Part shown: positions 50,216 through 59,783 of the stretch, piece by piece | Layout of the letters: each line of letters starts with the position of its first letter | Position numbering within the stretch: the first letter of the stretch is position 1 | Source of the DNA: Castor canadensis | Lineage: Eukaryota > Chordata > Mammalia > Rodentia > Castoridae | DNA length: 64,000 nucleotides | Assembly: GCF_047511655.1 (NCBI RefSeq) | Contig: NC_133398.1 | Coordinates: 112,794,332-112,858,331 of the forward strand | Direction: 5' to 3' | The notes under the pieces: model-generated | Seen by the model: only the letters and a program-made list of their open reading frames with translations | Told to the model about the DNA's origin: nothing | Database searches by the model: none | Made by a program: the position numbers and the translations under genes

Positions 50216-53043
50216 AGAGGGGAGGGGTACTTGATGAGATAGAACTAGAAATGTAGTGGTGACGTATATGAAAGTTAAAGCACCTGAAACAAATGCAGGC
50301 AATGCTAATCACAGCAGTATTGAGTACAAGTTATTTCTCCAAAAGAGATAATGCTAATATAGACTGCAGTAGACAATTATTTGCCTAGACTCACACATTT
50401 ATACTTCATTCTTTAGATAAGATAAGGACATTTGGAGAACAACGTGACATGGGTAAGATAGCTTTTTTAGAAGTATCATTATGGTATGGAATGTGGGGTG
50501 ACTGGAAAGGAATTATTATAAGGGATCATTAAGTCAGCAATTATTAATCTGAGGCTTGGAGATGCCTTGGCACTTAGGGTATAATATTAGAGGAGACATG
50601 CATTCTTATGTACTTCACTTCATAAACAGAAAAATATTTCTTCCTCAAATATATTTTACCATTTTTTAAATGTTATGATTCCTTAGGTGCCTGTGACTGC
50701 AAAAATATATATTTTCTTAAAAGCATAACTAAATTCAGTGTGCTTTTATGGATTTTCTTAAATAATTGTTATTACTGTACAACTACATTATGCATGCCCA
50801 AATACTCCATTGACTTATTAATCTGTTCATGTGCCTGTTTGGAAATATTTGTTTTTTAGGAGCAGCATACTGTAGTGGTTAAGAATATGGTTTTGGTAGC
50901 CAGACTTTATGGCTTTGCTCTTCCATTTGTTAAGAGTAAATTGATATGCAATTGATTTCTCTAAATCCTATTTTTCTCATTGGCAGATCTGTCAAAATAA
51001 AAGTTATCTCACTTGATTACCATGGGGATTATACAAAGTTCTGAATACAATATACTTAGCATAGTGCCAGACATATAGTAAGATACCAAAGTAGTTATTA
51101 CTCTATCAGACAAGGTCTCAAAGACTATGCATGGTTGCATTATGTTCAAAACTGAAAAACACACCAAGGAGTCATTGCTCTGTCTTAAGTTAGAGTGACA
51201 TTGGATCAAGGTCACAAAATTGGATTTGAACTTGTAATTATCTCTTTTACTAGAAAGAAAAGTGAGTTCTATTTGCTCTATTTCTATGCTTTCTCCATTT
51301 TATTGCACTGTGAAACAATAATACCAGCTCACCTTCCTTATAGTAATAAATTTGGAAGTATTTGTGATTCGTGGTCCAGATACCCAGCCACTGTTATTTC
51401 TTGCTCCCAACTATCCCTTCAATTCTCTCTTGTTTGCAAAGATGAGTGTTTTGCAACTTTCAAAACCATTATAGTCTTTGCTTGATAGCAGTAACCTGTC
51501 CTTTTCTGGGGTACTAACCCCAGAGGAGCCTGGAAATTGGGCTTAATTGCAGAAAATCAGCAATCATCACAACATACACTTAGCAACCTGCAGGTAGTTT
51601 ACAGTCCAGATAAGGGTTTATGGTCAAAAGACAACTACCGCTTGTCTTGAAGTTGCTGCTCTAAAGCTTGTGATTTGCAGGAACCACTTTCATAAATTAT
51701 GTAGAAATATAAATGAAAACTCTAAACTAATTTCAAGAGGAAAAGAGATGTGGGAAACCAAGCATTATTTCAAGATAGACTCATTAAAGAAGAGCAACAA
51801 ACAGTACAATTGACCTCTACTAGATCTGTTTCATCAGAATGAAAGATAGAATGGTTGATCTGAGAAGGAAAACAAGCTTCAGAACAATTCCTGTGCTTTG
51901 TTCCTGTTTGTTTCAATTAGAGTGTACTTCTTTAAGGTTAATGTGTTTAAGGCGAAATTCAGTGCAAAACTCCTGTGTGGAAATTGACATTAATATTGTA
52001 ATCTGTGAGTCACAGTAACTCATTTACAAACTATCAAATGCTTCTTCATTTCTGTTTCAGTCTTTCTCTGTTTAAGTCAAAGTTCCTATAGAAAAAGAAA
52101 AGAAAACATCCTATATGGCTTTTTGGGAGATTTTTGCACACATAAAGAATGAGATTCATTCATTTTTTTTTATTACCTCAAATCAGTTAACCATTTCTGA
52201 TTCAAGACGGTACTTTGAAAAGATGAGAAGAGGTAGAATATATGATAGTAATTGAGAGAGTACAGAGTAATGTTTTATAAACTTTGCAAAGAAAAGTTGG
52301 CAGTCAGTGTGGTCTGGGCTTTGCTTTGGCAAATTAGGCTTGTGGATTCCCAATCCAAAAAATAGAATATGGATTATTTGAAAAATGGGTAGCTTTACTG
52401 CATGCACTGTGAGAGATACTCACTTAACCTACCCGTCAATCTTACCTTCTTGCAAGTATCATGCATGTTGTCCAGCAAGAGAATGTCATTAACTATTGGT
52501 AGAAAAGTACTCATTTAATTTAGTGACTATATCTTTTGGGGTTTTTGAACGTTAAGGGATCTGTTTAAAATGAACCTGCTGTGTTGAAAAATGTGAGTTG
52601 CTTCATGGAGAAAGACATTTTGAATGATTTTTTTCACTGATAATCATTTTCCCCATCAAGTGAGAAAATTACTTGACAATGCTTCTAGAACATTTGCATT
52701 TAGATAGCTGGGATAAATATAAATGGACACATTTTATTTGCACATTAATTTTTCAGAGCATTTTGGCTATCATCCTGGTGTTTATAGTCAATACATTCAA
52801 TCACCACCTACATTTTGGACAGAAGGCATAGAGCTCTGCTTGTTTATCTTGTAGAGAAATAAGATTGTCCCCCAAAAGATAGTCATTTATTATATATGTA
52901 CTCTTAAATAATTAAATGAGGTACTAAAGAGGAAACAAATTCTAATCATATTTCAAACTGATTGTGCTGTGCACTGAATCAGTCCTTTATGACTATATTT
53001 GTCTTGGAGCAATTATTATGAGTCTTTATTTTTATCCCTATAG

Positions 53044-53156
53044 GAACAGGGAAGTAACAGACCTCCACAGAGAAACTGGAAGGGAATTGCTATTGCCCTG
53101 CTGGTGATTCTAATTGTATGCTCACTCATCACTGTCAGTCATCTTCTTAACCCCAG
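53044..53156 (+). pseudogene. DPP10: Frame-shifted duplicate of DPP10 exon 2
   Basis: The 113-bp exon-like block is preceded by a pyrimidine-rich tract ending ATAG and followed by GTAAAA, so both splice sites look usable. It reads [20 protein letters not shown] and onward through the transmembrane segment. A loss of two bases against unit 2 (ACTGTCA instead of ACTATGTCA, about 53132-53138) then shifts the frame and turns SVIFLTP into SHLLNP. Leu-2 has also become Gln. The surviving half is closer to the mammalian DPP10 form (IAIALLVIL) than the unit-2 copy. Included in an mRNA, it would shift the reading frame of everything downstream. Best called a decayed exon; a sequencing error at the two-base gap is the alternative. 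Confidence 0.85.
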
Positions 53157-53525
53157 GTAAAATCTCTTTATTCCTTTTATGATGGTACAGTGGATGACAA
53201 TTTCACATTCAAATGACTTTAGAGGATAACGGTGTGTGGTATTTTAGGACACATTAGCATGGGTTGGAATTTTTTCTAAGAATATCATCAGATATTTTGC
53301 AAATGACATGGTAATCTTGTAGTTCAAACATTATGTAGACACTTTGGAGAAGCTGAAAGTGTAAAATTTATAAATTAAGAATGTCAAGGAGATATTTGTT
53401 CTCCATTGCTACTTAGAAATATATTATGTTAGTCAGTTTTATTAATGCAAGGAACAGTTGGCTTTTATTGTGGGTTGACGATGAAGGAATGGAATCTAGG
53501 AGTTCCCCTATGTGGCTTTTTTTAT

Positions 53526-53556
53526 TCCTTCCTTCCTTCCTTCCTTTCTTTTTTTC
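53526..53556. repeat. (TTCC)n microsatellite at the duplication junction
   Basis: Five or so TTCC units followed by a T-rich run, starting about 15 bases inside unit 2. The equivalent place in unit 1 (45016-45035) has a shorter version, so the tract has changed length since the duplication. Confidence 0.85.
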
Positions 53557-53751
53557 TCAGCAACAAAAAATTTTACTTCTGACAAGAATGGTGCTGGCAT
53601 GCACATGGGTGAAACCAGCTTTTTTCTTTAAAATGTATTTCTACATTTAAATTTTTCTGATCAGTATCATGCTTTTTCTATATAACAGATTTATGTTATA
53701 CTTTTATTTAAGTTTTTACTGATTTGCTTATTAACATTTACTTATTTGTTT

Positions 53752-53824
53752 GCTGTGGTTCTGGGACCCAACCCAGGGCCTAACATGCACTAAGCATATT
53801 CTCTACCACTGTTCTGCTTCCTCT
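53752..53824 (-). mobile_element. ID-like SINE, antisense (unit 2)
   Basis: Counterpart of 45232-45305, reading 'gttctgggacccaacccagg' and 'agcatattctctaccactgt'. Confidence 0.7.
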
Positions 53825-54249
53825 CGACTGCACCACATTCATCATCCAGCATGGTGTATGTGCAAGTAAAAATGATGGGAAATTTTCTACTTTTTCTAAT
53901 GTGGTATTTTCTTGATTGGGAATTCATGTGGTTGCTGTAGATATGTGACTGGTTATCACAGAATTAAATAGCTTTCTAGTTGTAATTCACTTCAGTTGAT
54001 TGCAATCCACTGGACTCTATGAAGGAATGGACAGTTGTAACTTCTTAGTCTATTACCTTTCCAACATCAGGCCTACTTATGTATATTTAAAATTTTTTTA
54101 AACTAGAATGGACCAACAGCATAAAGAAATGAAAAAAATTTCAAAGAATTCTTCAAAGGTACAAGGATACACATTTTGGCTCCAAGAAACAATTTCTTTG
54201 TATTTAAACCATGTCATGAAGTATTGAATGAGTTTTTAAATACTTTTTT

Positions 54250-54450
54250 ATGTGGCACTTGAAATTGAACCCAGAGCCTCATGCATGCTAAGCAATCACA
54301 ATTCCTCTGACTTCCATCTAAATCCCCTTTTAAATTTTTTATTCAGAGATAGGGTCTCACAAGGCAAACCTGCCCTCAAACTTGTGATCTTCTTTCCCTC
54401 CTCTTCTCTGTGGCTGAGTTTACAGGCGTGCACCACATCTCACCACAAAA
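54250..54450 (-). mobile_element. ID-B1 composite SINE, antisense (unit 2)
   Basis: Counterpart of 45738-45930 with the same junction between ID and B1 parts. The 132-codon + strand frame at 54252-54650 is antisense to this SINE and runs into the next one; it is not a gene. Confidence 0.85.
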
Positions 54451-54508
54451 CCCAAATAATGAATATAAAATGTATTAAACATATAGTTCAAAAAGAAAAT
54501 GTAAACTC

Positions 54509-54820
54509 AGCCTTGAGCTACTGGTTCAATCCTGTAATCCTAGTTCCTTGGCAGGCAGAGCTCAGGAGGATTATAAGCCCCAATGAAAAGTTTGTGAGAG
54601 TCCGATCTCAACTGAATCCCGGGTGTGATGTAGCATTCCTGTCACACTAGTGATAGTGGAAGTCTGAACCTAGGAGAATTGTGGTTTAGGCTGGCCTGGG
54701 GAAAAAGCAAGACCCTATCTCCAAAATAACCAGAGCAAAAAGGGTTAAAATTCTAGTTCAAGTGGTACAGTACCTGTTTCACAAACTTAAAGTCTTAAGT
54801 TCAATCCCCAGTACCACCAA
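54509..54820 (+). mobile_element. Composite B1-B1-ID SINE (unit 2)
   Basis: Counterpart of 46008-46318, ending in the ID tail 'ttcaatccccagtaccacca' and an A-rich run. Confidence 0.88.
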
Positions 54821-57800
54821 ATTAAAAAAAATCTTAAAATCAATTTATAAAAACAAGTGCATATGTAGAGAATAAAACTTTATTGAATTGAATTTATTTA
54901 ATATAAATAACAATTATGTGAAATATTGATCACTATTAAGAAATGTATTTATTATCCCTAAAACACAATAACTAAGATATCAGTAGCAAAAATATAATCA
55001 TAGAGAACTTTTCTCATACATAATTTGAAGTTAGTAATTATATTACCTGCTTCCACTTGAAACTATTTCTTATGGCATTCACTTATGACCATTCACAATT
55101 TCCTCATTTTACCTACTTCTCAGAGTATAGGAGACTCAATTCCAAGTAAAGAGCATATGTGTGTACATGATCACAAACCGCACATTTTTCTCAACTATGT
55201 TTTTACAGGTAGTGCTGTTGACCTGCAGAAGAAAGTGCAATTAGCAAATGCTTCATTAGATTTTGTGCACATTAGCAACAGGTCATATTTTAATTTTTAT
55301 TCCTAGCTGTATCTACTATAGCATTCTAAGCACTAATTTTCCACATGGTATTATTTGTAGGGATTCAGACAACTGGACAAGTGGTGAACCCTTGTATGTC
55401 AAGGTTTTTCAAGCCAGAACTTGTTAAGCATTTCTTAAGTACAGAAGTAAAAGCATTTTTGCATGTGTTGCAGTCTATCTCGGGTGTCTTTTTAAATTGT
55501 AATTCTAAAATGTGATCTTTCCCAATACCGTGAAGCAAAATACAAAACTTAAAATTATAAAACTTCCCTTATGATAGTTGCATATTATCAATGATGTCTT
55601 TTGATGGTTCGTGACCTATTTAGAGTTGAAAGTATTCACAGTTAAAAATGTAGACATCATGAGTAGAATAAAATAATTCAATTAAAAATAATTCAAACTT
55701 TTGTGCTATTTAACAGGAAATAAATTGATAAAATAGTTGAATACCTTGGGGTTTTTAAGTAGATTTTTATGGAATTTCTTTCAGAAAACATTGAATCTGT
55801 GTTTGTGGAGAGTTAACCACATAAAAAGGGTATTGAGGTAATAAAGTAGGTGCAGGGAAGAAATAAAAGGCAAGTGAATTAAGTTTCTGATTATCTGGTG
55901 GGATTATGTTGAGAAACTAAATGATCAGTGTAATAAATATTAATGCTCTAAGTCTAAAACACTAGCTTCATCTTTTCAAGCAGGGTTAAAGGTATTTCAC
56001 AGAACCTTTGCAGTGTTTCTGTGACTATGTGGTTGAAGAAAATCTATTTTTATGAAACATACCCACATCTAACCTAGTGATATAATTTCAACATGTCCGT
56101 GATTTTCCTTTCTACATCCAAGTATAGATTTAGAGAAAATAATCTCAACATTTTTTTGTTGGATCAAGTTTCTTCCAGGGTAGATGTGGCCAATGAACAC
56201 GTTGATATTTCTCAAAGGAAATTGTAAGCAGAATATTCAGTATTTGGTGATTTTCACATTACCTTCTTTTTAGGGAAAGCAAATCTAATGATAACTTCTT
56301 TCTTATTTTGCCAAATGAAACATGTAAAACTTGCTTTTTCTTATGTTTTCTAAAATTTTTCTCTTTGCACACAAGCAAATAAATATGAATTTGTTGTTGG
56401 GTAAACAGTGTAATAGCCAGTCTTTTCTTTTAAGCTGAAATTCTCCAAATTGTAAGTACTTGGGTTACAGTGGATATGCATGAATAGCTAGTTTAAAAAT
56501 TCAGGTTAGTTTCGTCAGTAATGCTAATGTGTTTCTAGACAATCATAACACTCAGTTAGACAGAAGTCTAGTCATGTGTTGCTAAAAGACAGAAATGTAT
56601 TCTGAGGCTATGTTCATAGACTCCATTGTCTTTGAGTGAATGTCATGAAGGGTGCTTGGTCATGTAGTTCCTACCATGTTATATATGGTATATGTTATAT
56701 GAGGTACATCTTTGACCATAACATCACTGTGCAGTGTAAGACTGTACTTCAACTGATACCTCTACACAGTGGAAGACTAATTTGCAAAAGCATGTGGATA
56801 ATTTAATATTTGTTCATAAATCTCTGAAACCCCCTGGTGTAAATCATAACCCAACATCAACTCTGTTCTAACTCTAGAGCATGCAGATAAACACCCAACT
56901 TGTTCTACAGCTGCTGGCTACTGTTCTGTGGCCTGGAATGTACTTTCAGATGTTGACTGAGCAGAGTTATTGACAATCAAATTGATTATGACCACTTTCC
57001 CTAGAGACAGAAGTTATAATGCAAGAGTTTGCTTTCTGAAGAAGGAAACTTGAAGAATGGAAATTGTATTCAGAATCCAAATATCAGATAAATGAGATTG
57101 AAAATAATTTCATTCAAATTTACCTTTAGTAATCAGTCAAGTCACAGTTCAAAAGATTGTTATTAATGTGCATTTTTACTAAGGGCAATATATCTCTATA
57201 CCCTTTCTAACCTCTATTTACACCACTTACTTCATTGGGTAATCAGTTTCTAGGCACCTATTAAAAGAACCAGAGACTGTTAAGTGCCCTAGGAATTTAA
57301 AGTTGAATACAATATGATTTTTCAAATAGGTAACAACTTTAACAGTGAAGTGATTGGTTATTTATACACAGATATAAACCACACTCTCACTACAGCCACC
57401 TCCATAATCATAATATGTTGCCATTTATTAATTTTTATTACTTATCATTCATTTATGCATTTATTTTTTATTATCTATGGCATCCTTACTATGACTCAAA
57501 CACTATTTGATATGCTAGGAAAACAGAAGAGAACAAAATGAAGTAGGTTAGTGACATCATGAAGCTTCTATTCTGGATTACTGAGGAAGATTAAATGAAT
57601 ATTTAAATAGATTACTATTTATTATTATAGATGAATAATTAAATAGAACATATGGTGTGTTGTTTGCCCATAAGTTTTACTGCTATGAAGAAAAGTAAAG
57701 CTGCATTATGAGGGTACATAACATCTTAATTTAGAGAGCTCAGACAAGGCTTCCCTGAGGCAAGAAAGTGCAGTAGAGAGGAAACCTGAATGATGACAAG

Positions 57801-59059
57801 TAATGACTATTGCAAGTATTGAGGAAAAAGAGTTCAAGTAGTTCACTTAGTGTCAACGTTTTTATTATATACTATATAAAAGTTTTATATGATTTATTTC
57901 ACTTTAATTGTTGCAACATTTAAAAATTATTCCAGTTGTTCAGAATTAAAAAATAAATTGAAGCTTAGAAGCATATTTGTAGTCTCATAGCTATTAATTA
58001 GTAGAGTTGAGTTCAAACCTATTAACACAGTGAACTATAGGGGAAAGAAAATCATCTCTGGCTTATATACATTTCTGTTTCTATCTATTTCCTTTTAACT
58101 CAAAGTTCCTCTAGAAAAAAAAAAGAAAATATCCTATATGGCTTTTTTGGTGGTTTTTGCATCCATAAAAAACAAGATACATTCATGTTTTATTACCTCA
58201 AATGAGTTAACCATTTTTGATTCAAGACTATACTTTGAAAAGATGAGAAGAGGTAGACTATCGGGTGGTAATTGAGAGAGTACAAGTAATGTTTTATAAA
58301 CGTTGATAAAAAGTTGGCAGTCAGTGTGGTCTGGGCTTTGCTTTGGCCAATTAGGTTTATAGATTATCAACCAAAACATAGACTATGGATTATGTGAAAA
58401 TAGAGTAGCTTTACTTCATGCACAGTGAGAAATACTCACTTATCTTCCCCATCAATCTTACCTCCTTGCAAATATCATGCATGCTGTCCAGCAAGAGAAT
58501 GTCATTAACTATTGGTAGAAAAGTACTCATTTAATTTAGTGACTATGTCTTTTGGCATTTTTGAATATTAAGGCATCTGTTTAAAACGAGCATGCTGTGT
58601 TGAAAAATGTGAATTGCTTTGTGGTGAAAGACATTTTGAATGATTTTCTCATGGATACTCATTTTCCCCATCAAGTGAGAAAAGTACTTGACGTCCTTCT
58701 AGAACATTTGCATTTAGAAAGTTGGAATAAATGTAAATGGACATATTTTATTTGCAAAATCATTTTTCAGAGATTTTTGGCCATGATCCTGGTGTTTATA
58801 TTCAATACATTTGATCACCACCTACATTTTGGACAGAAGGCGAAGTGCTCAGTTTCTTTATCTCATAGAGAAATAAGATTAACCCCCAAAAGATAGCCAT
58901 TTATAATATATGCACCTTTAAATAATTAAATGAGTACTAAAGAGGAAATAAATTCTAATCAGCTTTCAAACTGATTGTACTGTGCACTGAATCATTTCTT
59001 TATGATTATATTGGTCTTGGAGCATGTATAATTATGAGTTTTTATTTTTATTCCTATAG

Positions 59060-59174
59060 GAATTGGGAAGTAATAGACCTCCACAGAGAAACTGGAAGGG
59101 AATTGTGATTGCTCTTCTCTTGATTTTAATTGTATGTTCACTCATCACTATGTCAGTCATCTTCTTAACCCCAG
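59060..59174 (+). CDS. DPP10: DPP10 exon 2 (transmembrane exon), intact copy
   Basis: DPP10 is a type II membrane protein of the S9B dipeptidyl-peptidase family that has lost protease activity; it binds Kv4 channel subunits and speeds their trafficking and gating. This 115-bp block follows a T-rich tract ending CTATAG and is followed by the donor GTAAAA. It translates without a stop from phase 0 to phase 1. It reads [14 protein letters not shown], then a hydrophobic stretch of about 20 residues ([20 protein letters not shown]), then FLTP. ELGSN and SLITMSV fit DPP10 rather than its paralogue DPP6, which has SLIVTSV. Compared with the usual mammalian form I recall, A-to-V and V-to-L changes are seen inside the membrane helix. 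This is the only host coding exon I can support; the neighbouring exons lie outside the window. Confidence 0.92.
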
Positions 59175-59783
59175 GTAAAATCTCTTTATTCCTCTTATGA
59201 TGGTACAGTAGATTACAATTTCACATTCAAATGACTCAAGAAGATATCAGTATGTGTTATTTTAGGAGACATTAGCATGGGTTGGAATTTTTTCTAAGAA
59301 CATCATCAGATTTTTACCAATGACACAGTAATCTTGTAGTTCAAACATTGTGTAGACACTTTGGGGAAGATGAAAGTGTAAAATTTATAAATTAAGAATA
59401 TCAAGGAGATATTTGGTCTCCACTGCTACATAGAAACATATTATGTTAGTCAGTTTTATGTATGCATGGGGCATTTGACTTTTATTGTGGGTTGAAGGAA
59501 TGGTGTCTAGGAATTCCCCTATGGGGACATGAACCCAATATATGGAATTGAAAAGAGAGAATTTGAGAGAAAAAAAAGGATTCCATCAAGACAGTCACCT
59601 AAAACTTTAAGTGTAGATACCACTTTCTTCTGTCTTAGTTTCCTTTTATTTAGTGATGTTTAAAAATTCTGAGTTCTTCCCCTGTTTCTCTAAGTTGCCC
59701 TTGCAATAATCTTAGGACTGTGTCCTTCAGATTGGAGAGTTTAACTTTAATATAGAAGTTATTGGTAGACAGTTCTTCCATAT

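Larger units (their letters stand above)
49531..52047. other. Segment of unit 1 missing from unit 2
   Basis: Unit 2 joins 'ttatatac' (58070) directly to 'atttctgttt' (58071), whereas unit 1 has about 2,517 bp between the corresponding words. The segment holds a MaLR-like LTR, a B1-ID SINE and unique intron, so a deletion from unit 2 is more likely than a single insertion into unit 1. Confidence 0.85.
45003..53509 (+). repeat. Tandem duplication unit 1 of the DPP10 exon-2 region
   Basis: This 8.5 kb unit is repeated directly after itself at 53510-59523. Both units start 'atgtggcttttttt', contain the same four SINE blocks in the same order and orientation, and end around 'ttcccctatg' after the exon. 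In one stretch of about 270 bases that I compared (46704 versus 55207), roughly one base in ten differs, so the duplication is old. The left breakpoint, junction and right breakpoint share ATG. Unit 1 keeps about 2.5 kb (49531-52047) that unit 2 lacks and lacks about 48 bp that unit 2 has near 55705-55750. Confidence 0.93.
1..59059 (+). other. DPP10: DPP10 intronic sequence upstream of the intact exon 2
   Basis: This is an inferred assignment. The recognisable DPP10 exon lies on the + strand at 59060-59174 and its decayed duplicate at 53044-53156, so everything upstream should be the very long first intron of DPP10 or upstream of an alternative first exon. No other host exon, CpG island or promoter was recognised here; long stretches are repeats or unique AT-rich DNA. 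DPP10 is known to have several alternative first exons and introns of hundreds of kilobases, which fits a window with so little coding sequence. Sure of the exon, less sure that transcription crosses the full left part. Confidence 0.7.
53510..59523 (+). repeat. Tandem duplication unit 2 of the DPP10 exon-2 region
   Basis: Direct copy of 45003-53509, shortened to 6.0 kb mainly by one deletion of about 2.5 kb at 58070/58071. It starts at the junction 'cccctatgtggc' and ends at 'cccctatggggaca', where the sequence becomes unique. It contains the open copy of the DPP10 exon. Confidence 0.93.

Noticed and set aside
54252-54650. 132-codon + strand open frame in unit 2
   Set aside because: It runs across an antisense ID-B1 SINE and into the next SINE. 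The matching frame in unit 1 (45712-45978) is cut short, so it is not conserved.
55206-55306. Exon-like block after a 'tgtttttacag' acceptor, open in both duplication units (46705-46818 and 55206-55306)
   Set aside because: Most differences between the two units change amino acids, unit 2 has a stop where unit 1 has Gln, and no good donor site follows. It looks like neutral sequence.
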